NCBI GenBank assembly: GCA_036023115.1
Contig: JAYKKT010000037.1
Coordinates: 1,178,001 to 1,242,000 of the forward strand
Source of the DNA: Brasenia schreberi
Lineage: Eukaryota > Streptophyta > Magnoliopsida > Nymphaeales > Cabombaceae
DNA: 64,000 nt
Direction: 5' to 3'
Positions 1-11,026 of this stretch are shown here, one piece after another. The notes under the pieces were generated by a model. The model saw only the letters and a list, made by a program, of their open reading frames with translations, had not been told where the DNA came from and searched no databases. A program made the translations under genes and the position numbers. Position 1 is the first letter of the stretch, and every line of letters starts with the position of its first letter.

Positions 1-1657
1 ATCTTTTAGTTGAAACTGGAGTAGTCGCATCAGCAACCTCCCTCTTCCTTCTAACTACTATGTCTTATTCTCGAATGATAGCTAACTGATTGGCAATCAT
101 AGTGGGCATAGTTTCCACCATTTGGTGAAACGATACCCCTTTGAGATCTCCAAATTACCCTTGCAACTAATTGATGATGGAGGCTTTAACCGTTCGGAAG
201 TCATTTCATCATTTCATCGAGTAAATGGTGTTTGCATGAGAAAAAGGAGCCTGACTTGAGAATCATTTGGGCACAACACCCACGAACTCTGCACCGGTGA
301 ATGTAACACATGGTCCATGTTAGCGTTGGAGGATGCCATCGGGTACACTCAACCATATTAAGTATTCATAAACCAAGTGATTCCAATAAAAAGTATATAT
401 ATCGGGAGACAAAAGAATGTGTTGTCACCAAAAGTGATGACAAAATTCAAACAGTAGCTACAAGAATTTGTTGAAATGAAACATGATGTGGGGCATGTCA
501 AAGAACTCTAATCCTCGTTCTCAAGGAGGATTGTGGATAAGGCTTCAGGGGATGTGCATGGTTTCCTTAGAACACTAACTTCCTATGTTGTCAGAATCAT
601 ACGTGCAAATATGATGAAGCACATAAAGTGTTCGGGTAAGTTATAGCTACTCCTAAGAAAAAACTTAATGCAAAAAAAAGAAAGTTGTAGTTTGTCATTG
701 ATTTCTCCAATGAACATTACAATTATTGTCATTGATTTCTCTAATGATCATCACAATTACTACCTATAGACCTCCTATTAAGGAAGCAAAGAATGAATAT
801 ATTTTTTATGGACATGACTGCCAATAACTTCTATGTTCGTTGTTACTGTTGCCTTTATGTCACAATCCTACCTTTGTGGGATTCCTCAAGGGTTTGCTAG
901 GCATTCCTTCTCCCTTATGTTTCTTGAGGGCCTGCCACATACTCCTCTTGATGTTTTTCGGCATCACAATATCCATTAAAAATTAATTCTTAATACAAAA
1001 AATCAGCATAAATCATTGTTCATTACTTGTATATAAAAGTAAAACAAACATAAGTAATAACTCATTAATCTAAGTCATTGATATTGAATACATCAAACAT
1101 AAATAAAACTTTACCAGCATCTTAATCAACCTTGATAAGACAATAAATAACTTAGATCTCTATGCCAAATAACAAGAAAAAGATCTGAGGAGTTGATATC
1201 TAACAATACAAATGTGGATAAAATGCTTCAGCTTCAGACCATTTTCAAACTGCAGCACCAGGAAGCCTCAAATGAAGGGCTGCGAATCCGTAATGAATCT
1301 CTTGTTACTAAAAGAAAGGATGGTGCCTGATGAGGTCACTGCATTGCGCACTGGACAGCTCTGGTTGATAAAGAGAAGAGAGAAAAGGAAAAGGAGAAAA
1401 CTCTAATCACCTTATGGATCATGGTTCAGTTCTACTTTTGTCTTTTTAAAAAATTCCTATCAAGTTTACTTTAAAACATCACCTTAAGGTGGTCAAATTT
1501 TTGTCATATACACTCTATAACCTTCTCTTTATTCAAAAATATCCCAAGACACTACCTACCACATTCAGTAATTCTCCTACTTCTTTTCTTCACAAGGGTG
1601 AGAGCCGTTTAAAAAACTGACATAGATAAAATTACATATTAAGTGAGTAAAGCACAT

Positions 1658-1658
<1 letters not shown>
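1..1658. other. Unassigned AT-rich DNA
   Basis: No coding family, terminal repeat or RNA gene was recognised on either strand. The only open frame over 60 codons (1212-1406, +) is a basic 64-residue peptide with no recognisable motif, and I do not call it a gene. The first 1 kb has short codon-like stretches interrupted by many stops and could be an old transposon relic, but I cannot assign it. Confidence 0.5.

Positions 1659-1732
<74 letters not shown>
1659..1732. repeat. Compound (CA)n(TA)n microsatellite
   Basis: About 20 uninterrupted CA units are followed directly by 17 TA units. Both tracts are perfect, so length variation between individuals is likely. Confidence 0.97.
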
Positions 1733-1736
<4 letters not shown>

Positions 1737-2179
1737 GATTGGATCCAATCCACTCATATCCACCGAATGCTTTTGGTGACATGAGTGTAATAAAATACTC
1801 TTAATACTGTTTTAAAGCTTTTTAAAATTGTTGAAGTTACATTTGTATCATCCAAAAGGAATAAGTAGACAATATAGAAGGATTTAATTTTCCTATATAT
1901 AAGTATATATCTATATGTTTGTGTGCACGTCCAAAATCGGTTAGCTGTTAGACATTCTTTAACCGGTCTTAGGATAGGTTGTACAAAAACGTGCCCTGTT
2001 TCAAAATGATACGGAAACGGGAATCTTAACCGAAACGTTGATGAAATGTTTCGGCCAAACGACATGCTTATATTGTCCACTATTTTCAAACAAAAAGGTA
2101 CAGCTCATGTGGCAAGTGTATTTGACAAGAGTCCTTAGTTACAAAGGACCATAGTGTAAGCGTTTTATCATTTCCTTTT
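1733..2179. other. Unassigned spacer
   Basis: This lies between two microsatellites. A 111-residue minus-strand open frame (1754-2089) has no recognisable domain and a low-complexity aromatic composition. I see nothing functional here. Confidence 0.5.
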
Positions 2180-2184
2180 CATAC

Positions 2185-2266
<82 letters not shown>
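2180..2266. repeat. (CATA)n(TA)n microsatellite
   Basis: Four to five CATA units lead into about 35 perfect TA dinucleotides. Confidence 0.97.
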
Positions 2267-2269
<3 letters not shown>

Positions 2270-4143
2270 TTTTCCTGTTTCTTAACTTTTCATTAATCAT
2301 AACTTTAAAGATATAACCAAGTCGTGCTCCGAAACCCTAAACTCAGTCGGAAGTTGTATATATGTCACATAGGACAATTTTTATTTTCATTATTTATTCA
2401 GTCTTTCGCTTTATAAACTCTTGCTAATAATTGAAATGCTTTTCATAATGAAAAAACATTGATAAAAGAAGAACAACAAACGAATGATACCAATCACCGA
2501 GAGAGTTAGTTAGCTGTAGCGGTGAGTTCGACATGTGTGGATGCTTCCCATTGTAACCAAAGGAAAATGGTGAAAAGGGAGAGGTTTGATTGTGCTTGCG
2601 TCAGTACAAATTCCATCGATAAGGAACTCTTATACATGTGAAGGCAATTATATACATGCATGCGACATTGACGACTTCAGCGACTCTTAGAGTGTAATTT
2701 GCAGCCACAAGGGAGGGAGGGCCTGCGCTTTCTGTGCACATATGAAGGCTGCTTTAAGCGATATTTCTGGAGTCATTTTTTTACACTGCCTTTATAATTT
2801 CTATCTCCCAGTTTGTCATTTGCTTGCTTAAGAAGAAGGGTGTACGCAAAGGAGCACAGAATATGCTGGGAATGCATAATGGGCCACTTGGTCTCCCTGG
2901 AAGTTCTACCATCTGACCCAATACAATGGCCTTCAGCCTGCACCTCTCTCTCTAAGATCTGAGTTTCAGCTCATTATTTCTAATGGGCTTTGTCTATGTT
3001 CTTGTCTTTCTACACAAAATAATAATATGGCAATTATTGTCTTTAACGTTATTTTAAAGCAAGGAAAAGGCGTCCTTATAAGTCTTAACACAAAGAGCCA
3101 TAAACTGTATCGATAGGGATGCGTAGATGAACACACGCATGAATACAAACCTGCATGGAACATCTCACAAGGGGAAAACAAAGATCCACAACCAATAATC
3201 TTTAAATTCCTTCCTCCCGTGAAGTTTTAGTATGATTCCTGATTGAATTCTTATTGTTTTTTTGGCAATAAATACAGTGAATTTTGCTTATACTAACATC
3301 CTTAATTTATCGATAATTCCTTGTCAGAGGTTACGAAAGTTTTTCTTAGGATGGTCAAGAGGACCTAACAAAGACGTCAGTTAGGAAAATGGGTATATGT
3401 TTACCATAGAGAAGCCCTATAAAATATAATTCCAACGAAGAGTGTCCCACAAAAGGCTCTGGTGTCAAGGTTAGTAAAGGACGAGGGTTACCTCCATCCT
3501 AAAAGTTTGTTGGATCTTTACCGTGAGTGTGATCTTTCTTATATGAATGCACCCAACTTCTTATTTTCCAGGTTCCCTTGGCTCATGATATGTTTTGGTT
3601 CATGATCAAAATGAGCGGACTAGTTAAACTATACAAGCTGAAAATAAAATGCATGGTATATTTTGGATAGGCTTGGATCATATAGGCTTGGATCGTATAA
3701 ACTTGTTGTTATATGCATATACAAATCTTATGTACATGTTAACCCAACTAATTGATTGGGTGATATCATGTAAATAGATAATCAAATCTTTCAATTTTAC
3801 AAGAAAATTATACAAAAGATAAATTTGCTTATATTCTTGTAAGAAAATTAAAGTTTCAATCTATTGATAATATTACATTATGCATTTTAACTTTAGCGAG
3901 CAGCTCAAGCCTCATGTTCTGCTCATTCAAGTCGGCTTGTTTTGGCTCCTCCCATACGAGCTGAACATGGGGTTTGAGCTGCTCGTCAAAGTTATGAATT
4001 GGTGAACGGACCATGAAGAGCCCCTCTTTAGTTCGTTCGTCCTATTTAACAGCCCTCCTCAAAAGTCTAATGTCCAAGCTCACCTATTACTTTTAATTCT
4101 TGGTTAAGCTTCTGTTGTTTAGCGTAGAAATCATTTACTCGCA
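2267..4143. other. Unassigned AT-rich DNA, possible hAT-type fragment near its end
   Basis: No gene was recognised. Around 3895-4068 the text is rich in GCTC/GAGC words (gagctgctcg, ttcgttcgtcc) and ends in ttaacagccct. This resembles the subterminal and terminal sequence of some plant hAT-type elements, whose ends begin with a TAGGGCTGT-like word. I could not find a matching left end or target duplication, so this is only a hint. Confidence 0.4.
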
Positions 4144-4144
4144 T

Positions 4145-4215
4145 AATGAGGAATAGCTCACCTTGCTACGGAGTCGACTTACAACTTGAATGTCATGCGT
4201 TCAATACCCGGGTCG
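4145..4215 (+). repeat. tRNA-like SINE-type unit
   Basis: tagctcaccttg at 4154-4165 resembles an RNA polymerase III box A. gttcaataccc at 4199-4209 resembles box B, and the spacing is right for a tRNA-derived promoter. A related core (a gtcgact word, then an acaa-ttgaatgtcatg stretch and gttca) recurs near 28532-28558, which suggests a dispersed family. It is too degenerate to be a functional tRNA: the acceptor and anticodon arms do not pair convincingly. No target duplication was identified. Confidence 0.4.
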
Positions 4216-4962
4216 CGTGTCTTCTTTGCCGTCACCATTGCACCAGAAAGAAAACATGAATTTCAATGGTTTATCATGCATCTTTCACATAAAAGATAAA
4301 ATGCACGAAAGATTTAATTTGAATATCGGAAGTTGTAACTGAAGACGCTAAGCATTAGTAAATATGTAATTGTTACGAGTCAAATTTTGACACACAAAGT
4401 GACTTGGTCGCAATACACAATGACACTAGCAAATTGAACCAACGACTCAACTTCTATTTCAACAAATAATTGTTACACCAACTTGGGCAAGACATTGGTA
4501 GCTTCACTTAGTGGCACTAATTATTTTTCTTGTAATAGTTTATTTTGTGTTTTTGGCTCCTCTCTAGACCAAATCCTTGTCATGGCAGCAAGGAAGTGAG
4601 CGCCACAATTCTCCAATGTCAGAAGAGTATCTGCTGAGGCGGGGATGCTTCATTTACATTATGTATATAGTTTGTAATCCGGATGGGGGTCTGCCTAGCC
4701 CCCATATCCAAAAAAAGAAAAAAGAAAAACTAGATAATTGTCAAGATCTAATCCAGAAGTAGAACAAAAAGTATGTGATCATGATTTTGTTTCACCAATC
4801 CAGAGTTCATGACTTAATTTCCTTACACACAGAGATTGAGAGAGATAGACAGACAGAGAGCATGCACTGCTCTCTTGGTTACCTTTCCTTAGTAGGCTCA
4901 TGCTTGACGCAATGGCAAGGGTTTAATTGTTTTACAGCAGAATTATGTTGGCATACACAGTG
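4216..4962. other. Unassigned flank of copia-1
   Basis: Two short open frames (61 and 62 codons) show no family resemblance. A stretch ending in an A-rich tail (about 4660-4725, plus strand: a C-rich box then an A/G tail) may be the 3' end of an unidentified retroposon. Confidence 0.4.
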
Positions 4963-4967
4963 AGGAC
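4963..4967. repeat. Target-site duplication of copia-1, left copy (aggac)
   Basis: These five bases directly abut the TGTAAGG start of the left LTR. They are repeated exactly at 23633-23637, right after the ...TGCCACA end of the right LTR. Confidence 0.93.
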
Positions 4968-5187
4968 TGTAAGGTAATGACCATTCTCGGCAACCCAGTA
5001 CAGAAACGACTGGACTTGCCATCCAACCATTATCTGTGGTCAGGTTATGGAAAGGATGGCCGTAACGGCCATAAAGGCCAAAACTGCCGGATGGTTACCA
5101 AATGAAACGGTAATAGTCCGGATAAAGGGGCTCCTAAAGAAGAAAGCCCAGTGGGATAATCTGGGAAGGAAGGAGCACACACTGCTT

Positions 5188-5194
5188 TATAAAT
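5188..5194 (+). promoter_or_regulatory. TATA box in copia-1 5' LTR
   Basis: tataaat sits in the R/U3 area of the LTR. The matching site in the 3' LTR is tataaata at 23425-23432. The position is conserved in both LTR copies. Confidence 0.6.
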
Positions 5195-5270
5195 GGAGAG
5201 CAGCGCCGGTAAGAGAAACACATCGGAATACCGAAACCCATAGCTCTTCCCAGGGAAACCCCACTGAGAG

Positions 5271-5275
5271 GAAAC
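5271..5275. repeat. Target-site duplication of gypsy-1, left copy (gaaac)
   Basis: It directly precedes the TGTAAACACC start of gypsy-1. The right copy is aaaac at 18054-18058 (one change). The unoccupied version of the site is visible in the copia-1 3' LTR near 23503-23520. Confidence 0.9.
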
Positions 5276-7480
5276 TGTAAACACCCAAAATATCTTCAAA
5301 ATATAGCCCAACCTGTTTAAGAATTTCCAAAACAATAAGCTTGTTTTCAAAAGTCATGATTTTAATACAACTTGTAAATTTTCGTAAAAGCAAAAGGAAT
5401 CCTGAATGTTTTGAAATTCAAAACAAAAAGGATTTTAAATGCTCAATAAATTTTGAAAATCAAGTTTTAGAAAAGAGAGGCTGAGGAAATGCAGCACAGA
5501 TAAAAAACAGATGAGCGAAAGCAATGCCGAAGACTCACGGCCCGACCTAGCAGAAGATTAAAGCAAAGAATAGATAAAGGCCACAGCAGGATCAAAACAA
5601 ACCTCGAAGAGGAAGCAAGCACATGTTTCAAGCCCAACATCAGTAGTTGCACTAACCTAGCCCAAGTCGGCTAGACCAAGTCAAGAGCAATGCCCAAGAT
5701 CAAGCTGAGTCTCTTGCACCAAAGGATGCACCGAGTTGCATAATGTCTAGCTGGACTACAGCAAGGGCTGGATTAAACTAAGCCACGCCTAGCTGGGACG
5801 ACATCTAGCCCATGCACGTGAAGGAGCTAGGGATGACACATTGGCAAATTGCGACTCACTTGGCTCAAAAAGCACACCTAGCCGGACCATGCCAAATCGA
5901 AGCAAGGGATCGCACCTTGCCTAGCTGAACTCACCTTGAAGCAATGGGCTGCACCTTGACTAAGCAAGCTCACCTTGGCTGGACTGAAATGGGCCATATC
6001 AAGGCTGGACGAACTCACCAAAGGGAGACCACAAAAGGGCCATGTGAAAGTCTCTAGGAGCAGCCCTCCTTGGCCTATAAAAAGAGCTCTTGGGGGCTCA
6101 TTTCCAGCATTGAAGGAGGAGCTTAGGGCGTAGGAGAGGGGGTGTAAGTGCTGTAAAGAGAGAGAGAGAAAGAAAGAGAGTCTGAGAGAAGGAGAGAAGG
6201 AAATCGTCCCCTTTCTTGAAACCGTGGTCCATTAGAGGAATTTGTAAGTTTAATTTTTCCTCTTTGTTGATCTTAATCCCTTCTTCTTCTTATTCAATTT
6301 AAAAAGAGTTGTATTAATGGAGTATTAGTCTCCCCCCATGATGTCATTGAGTAGAAATGCTGCCCGTTTAATTCCTTTTACATTTACGCATTCTACTTGT
6401 TTGATTTCATATTTCTCTACCTCTCTATATTCTATACACTCTTATATCTCCTAATCCCCTCTATGCTTAAGCTATAAACATATTTACATTCATTTCTCTT
6501 CAGTCATTTACTTTGAATTAGCTGTGATTTGCTTTTAATTTCGGATGAATGTACTCACGTATGTTTTAAAAACCGAAACTCTGTTTTCAGCATCCTGCAT
6601 ATGTCTGTTGTTGCAATTTTCATTTTTGAACCGTCATTCTGAATGATCTAAAATTTGGAACACCGAATCTTCATACACAAGCCCATTGAAAATAAAATTT
6701 TCAAGAATTTTAGGACCGTATAGTATCGTAAATAAAATAGAGGAAGATCGGGAAAATTCAGAGTCAATCCTATCCAGTCTGAATTTCCTACAACAGAGGT
6801 TGGTAATCTTCTCATAACTTTGTCCGTAGTGAGACAAATCTCGTGAAACTAGTCTTGTTGGAAATCTGACATTCATATCCTTATAATAAGATTATATTCA
6901 TAAAAATCAGAGCTCTATACACTAAAATATATGAGTTTCTTTAGACCTCTATGTTTTTGTAATAGAATGTTCTGAAACGCCTGAGCAGATGCCTTTCTCA
7001 GATTTAATTTTGTAAAACTACAATACATAAAGATAAAAAAATAGTCTTAGAATCTTCACATTCGGTTATGTATTGTTGTAAATGTTTTATGAATTTTAGA
7101 GATCTCTAAGCTATTTAAAAAAATCTGAAAACAAACTCTCAAAACATAACTAGTTTCTATTTTTCAGAACTTGAAAAGTTTTCATTCTCTATACCAAGTG
7201 CACGACTTTTTTTTTATTCAAATTAGCTGTAAAGTAAATTTTGGAAATACACACCTTACACAAATTAATCCTCAAAGCGTCTACGCTGACCCTTGAGCTC
7301 CGGTTCAAGAAGGTCTAAGACGAAAAGATCCCGCTTCTCCACAATCACTTCTTCTAGTCAGAAATATAAATTTGCTAGTTTAAGTGAAACTAGCTGGTAT
7401 GCTCGCGCATAAACAAAGTAGATTGAGAAATTTATTTCAAGTTTCTACATAGGCTTTGGAATAAAATTTTCACATCTACA
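5276..7480 (+). repeat. gypsy-1 5' LTR (2205 bp)
   Basis: It pairs with 15580-18053. Over the first 270 bp I count about 21 mismatches (about 8%). Relative to the 3' LTR it lacks about 62 bp (the 3' copy has them at about 16350-16411), and it lacks the rearranged duplication found near 17170-17640. It contains a TATA box at 6076 followed by a GA-rich stretch at about 6157-6206. Confidence 0.93.
6076..6083 (+). promoter_or_regulatory. TATA box of gypsy-1 5' LTR
   Basis: tataaaaa lies in the context ttggcctataaaaagagctc, about 800 bp into the LTR. The matching site in the 3' LTR is at 16440-16447. The same ttggcctata context recurs in the solo LTR at 31551-31565. Confidence 0.65.
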
Positions 7481-7481
7481 G

Positions 7482-7504
7482 AATTGACACGCTCAATGGG
7501 ACTC
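7482..7504 (+). promoter_or_regulatory. Probable primer-binding site region of gypsy-1
   Basis: It starts one base after the LTR end, where first-strand priming occurs. It reads aattgacacgctcaatggg and onward. This loosely resembles the attggcgactc-ctgggga primer-site pattern I recall for Tat/Ogre elements, with several changes. The tRNA identity cannot be settled by eye. Confidence 0.35.
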
Positions 7505-7721
7505 AGGTCTTTGAGGATTTATTAAGGTTGGTGTCGATTTCCCCAAATTCACTCCTTTGAAAAATTTTGGTTGTTTAATCATTTTTTGTGTACAGGTCTA
7601 CCCTTTTCTTCAAATAATGTCAAGTTAAGAAGGTTCATATGCGGTCTCAAGCCGAGCCTCGTGCTCTACAAGTCGCATTTCAAAAAGGATTTGGAAAACA
7701 CATTTCAAAAATCGGGATGAA

Positions 7722-8546
7722 TTGCTTGTTTCCCTAAGAAGGGAACTGAAATATATAGAGGAAAAAATCGTCGCTCTAAGCCGAGAGGCTGAGGCGGTTG
7801 AGTCTTGTTCCTCTCATGGAAAACAGGAAAGGGCTCATAAAAGACCCCCTCATGTGAAGAAAACAAAAATGGCCTCTAGGTTGGAGGAGGAACCAGAGTC
7901 AGAATCCTTTACTATTAAGGATAGAAAAACCACACAACAGTTGCTGAAAGGGCAAGTAAAAGAGAAAAGAGCTTATGCACTATAAAAACTTTTATCTTTA
8001 GATTATCAAACTAATAGTGACGAGGACATACCGAATTTTTATCTGTATGATAGAAGTGGAGATCCTAGATCTCACCTTCAACTCTTTTCTCGAAGAGCCT
8101 ATAAGAAAAAAAATGACTCTTCAAAATGGATATACTGGTTTCCCCTCTCTCTCGAAGGAAATGCATCAAAGTGGTTGGCTTCTTATGATTTGAGCCAATT
8201 TGCTAACTTTGAAGATTTGGTGAATTGTTTCATACAAAAATTTTCGCACAACATCGAAGTCATCCCAACTTTGAACACCTTGAGAGACACAAAACAAGCA
8301 CCTAACGAGGATGCACACTCATTCATTGTTAGATGGAGGTCACTTTTGGGCCAAGTTAGAGAGCCCATATCCGAAGGGTGTGCAGTAATGCTCATCCTAG
8401 AAAATTTCAAAACGAATTTAAAAGCCCTTCTCTCCCTCAATGAGATCTCAACTTTCCAAAAGTTGATAAAAAAGGCTTTACTCTTCGAAGCAAATTTAAA
8501 AAAGGGAATAGTATATGAAGATCTATGGAAAGGAAGGAGTTTTTGA
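7722..8546 (+). pseudogene. gag: gypsy-1 gag, N-terminal and capsid part (one internal stop)
   Basis: One frame runs 275 codons with a single TAA at 7983-7985. The first part (7722-7982) is a charged, coiled-coil-like Lys/Glu-rich leader (LRRELKYIEEKIVALSREAE). The second part (from about 8040) is the retrotransposon gag core: YDRSGDPRSHLQLF, then FPLSLEGNASKWLASY, then ANFEDLVNCFIQKF, then LRDTKQAPNEDAHSFIVRW. Those are the usual landmarks of the plant gypsy capsid domain. The product would assemble virus-like particles around the element RNA. Reading continues only after a frameshift near 8515-8546. I start at the first Met of this frame, but the original start may lie upstream. Confidence 0.85.
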
Positions 8547-9606
8547 AAAACCCAGATTTGAAAACCCCAGGGCATACGGGTCACATGCATCGAAAGGTGG
8601 GGTGAAAACCCAAAAAGTGGCAAACGTCCGAGTAGAACCAAGCTTGGTCAGACCCTCCAAACCCTCCGAACAAAAATCATTTAGAAAAGATAAAAAAAAG
8701 TTAAAAGAAAATGAATTCACTCACCTAGGACAACCACTCAAGAAAGTCTTAGACATCTTGTTAACCTAAGGTCTCATCAATCTCCCAACCATTCTCGAAG
8801 GGGCACCTCTTAAGAAAAAAAATTTCAACTATTTTTGCAAGTATCATAGGCTCAAAGACCATGATACAAACAAATGTTTTGCTCTTAAAAACAAAATAGA
8901 AGACTTGATAGAACAAGATAGGCTCCACATCTTAGAGAAACCGGAGCCCTTCGAAGCGATACTCAAAGAGCACTTTTTCAATCACGCAAGCACAAGCGGG
9001 AAAGGAAAAAATGTATGTCTTCTTCCACTCAAAACTCGTGGGATTGAGCATGCATTACATAAGGTTTACACTACTTGTCACACACCACTTTCTATCATAT
9101 TAAAAAAAGACAAGCAAGTAGTGATCCGAGGAGCGCTTAGAGTACCGCCCTCGGCTAGAGCCTTTATAGAAATTCGTTATACTCCAAAGCATCAAAATAG
9201 AGCCAAGATAGGATCGAGCCTTAGGGAGAGTGTAGGTGAGGTGACTAGGTCCAGAAGGATCTATCAACCCCCATACTTAGCCAAACAAACTAGCAAGGAA
9301 GTGGTCGTTTTGCCCGGCCTTCTAAAGCATGCATTTCATGGCATTGATAAGGGTAAAAGTGTTGTGTTAACCCCATATGATTTGGAACTTCATCTTTCAA
9401 AACTTCTCATAAACATGTCTATATTAGAGTTGATACAAACCTCACCTAAATATAGACAAGTCTTAGAAGAAATCTTAGAAAAAGCCAAGGTTAACACTTC
9501 CATAACTCCAGAATCCCTATTATTCTTGGTCTCCCCCATCTTTGCCAAGGCCCCAATCGTGTTCACCGAGGATGAATTAGAGGGACCAAATACAATACAC
9601 AACTAA
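8515..9606 (+). pseudogene. gag: gypsy-1 gag C-terminal part with variant zinc knuckle
   Basis: This is a single frame with one stop (8767-8769), offset by one base from the capsid frame. At 8836-8877 it carries Cys-x2-His-x4-His-x4-Cys (CKYHRLKDHDTNKC), the variant knuckle usual in Tat-type elements, where the second Cys of CCHC is replaced by His. It is followed by LKNKIEDLIEQ. The remaining stretch to 9606 is a Lys/Glu-rich linker that runs toward the protease in the same frame and ends at TAA 9604. The knuckle would bind element RNA. Distant homologues are typically read as one gag-pol unit. Confidence 0.75.
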
Positions 9607-9621
9607 GCTTTGCATATATAG

Positions 9622-9891
9622 GTGGTCTTGAATCACCACACTCTAAACAAGTGCTTGGTCGATGGGGGAAGAGGTCTAAACATTCTTCCTCTTCACGTGG
9701 CCTTCCAAATAGGAGTACCCATTTCTATGCTAGAACCAAGTTCCATCGTTATTACTAGATACGATGGCAACTCATCCCACCCATTAGGAGCCATCAAGTT
9801 ACCCATGAAAGTAGAAAACATCCCACATATGGGGCTATTTCATGTCTTAGACATAAACCCCCAGTACAATTTGTTGTTAGGAAATACATAG
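9622..9891 (+). pseudogene. pol: gypsy-1 protease (retropepsin) relic
   Basis: The frame is the same as the preceding gag C-terminal part, separated only by stops at 9604 and just upstream of 9622. The active-site box is LVDGGRGLNILPL, with the catalytic Asp at 9661-9663 (canonical for Tat-type elements is [LV][IV]DGG-x-x-LN). The C-terminal part (GLFHVLDINPQYNLLLGNT) matches the usual W/F-x-[VL]-x-x-x-x-x-YN-x-[LI]LG ending. It would cleave the gag-pol polyprotein. It ends in TAG at 9889. Confidence 0.82.
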
Positions 9892-10039
9892 CCTCTGAGC
9901 CGTCCCTTCAACCTTTAACAAATGCTTGAAGATTCCATGGGATAACGAAGTGGTGGTAGTACTTGGAGAGGACCATCCACACCTTAAGGGAATATAAAAC
10001 TTCCCTTGTCTATCGAGTCATCCATCAAGTGAGAAGTCT

Positions 10040-10399
10040 ATGGAGACTCCTCACTCACCCCAAATCGTGTACACCCTAGGAGACTCTCAATCCCATAGAA
10101 TCGTCCACCTCTTAGGATCCCCCAAGCACCTTAAGCCTAGGGTCGTGTGTGTCCTAGGAAAACCCAAGTCTTCCCTCACCCAAACCACCCAACTCTTAGG
10201 CAAGCCTAAGCCAACTCGTGTGTATGATCATGATATTGATGACACATTATTCCAAGGCCATCCTCTTTATAAAAAAAAATCGAAACTTAAAAAGCCTTGG
10301 AATATGATGTTGAAAATGGGATATGCACCCTACATAGGACTAGGAGCCATGAGCCAAGGTAGGTTAGAGTTCATTCTACCTACACCCAACCAAGGTTGA
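10040..10399 (+). pseudogene. pol: gypsy-1 protease-RT spacer with G-patch-like end and short peptide repeats
   Basis: An uninterrupted 119-codon frame. The first 75 residues are built from degenerate 10-14-residue repeats centred on [VTQ]-x-LG-[KSD] (YTLGDSQS, HLLGSPKH, CVLGKPKS, QLLGKPKP). The end, KMGYAPYIGLGAMSQGR, resembles the G-patch-like segment (MGY-x-x-G-x-GLG-x-x-x-QG) found between protease and RT in Tat-type polyproteins. G-patches commonly contact RNA or helicases. Its role in these elements is not established from sequence alone. The frame differs from both flanks, so frameshifts separate it. Confidence 0.6.
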
Positions 10400-11026
10400 C
10401 ATGGATTGGGATACACCCCATCCATATCCTCTGAGCCACCACCTAAGACCAATTGGGTCAAGGGTGCCCTAGAACCCACTAACACCGAAAACTATGGCTT
10501 AGACCTCTTGTTTAGAGTCTAATTCATGGTGTTTTCTTTGTAGGTTTGATGGAAGACCCCTCCCTAGAGAAAAATCCCAAAAAAGTATATATTTGGAAAA
10601 ATAAAAAAAAATCTAGAAAACTTCCAAAATCCAAAAATATTTGAAAAATCTAAAATTCCAAAAAGAAAGTCTTTTGTGTTCATTCCCCTAACATTTGTTT
10701 GGAAAAGCCAAAAAAATTAAAAAATATGAAAATGTAAAAAAGAAAGTCTTTTACATTCATCCTTCTAGCTTGTGTTTAGAAAAAGATAAAAAATTAAAAA
10801 ATATGAAAACCCCAAAAATCTTGATTTGCAAAACCATGTACATACCCTAATTTCGATTTTTGCAAAGCCTATGTACATTCTTAAGCCAAAATCATCTAAA
10901 TCCATTATGCATAACCTTACTCTCTTGCATGACACTTTCATAGAAATTAAAGAACTTGAGAGTGATCAAAGCAAGGAGGAAGATCCCCTCATCCATGAGA
11001 AATATCAAGCCTCCTAGCTTCCCAAA
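10400..11026 (+). other. A-rich degenerate pol linker with an approximately 77-bp imperfect tandem duplication
   Basis: Stretches of AAAAATCCAAAAATAT-like sequence fill this part. Two imperfect copies of a unit (about 10658-10734 and 10735-10810) share the block aaagaaagtctttt and the ending aaaaaatatgaaaa. The same A-rich linker survives in gypsy-2 (about 35140-35340), so it is an ancestral part of the family. Confidence 0.6.

Larger units (their letters stand above)
4968..5275 (+). repeat. copia-1 5' LTR, first part (308 bp)
   Basis: It aligns without gaps to 23205-23512, with about 38 mismatches by hand count (about 12%), only about four of them transversions. It is cut at 5275 by gypsy-1 and resumes at 18059. 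Confidence 0.93.

Noticed and set aside
4145..4215. Functional tRNA gene
   Set aside because: Only the two promoter-like boxes match; stems do not pair into a cloverleaf.
8183..8720. Minus-strand frames (152 and 65 codons) opposite gag
   Set aside because: Shadows of the plus-strand gag, which has clear domain landmarks.
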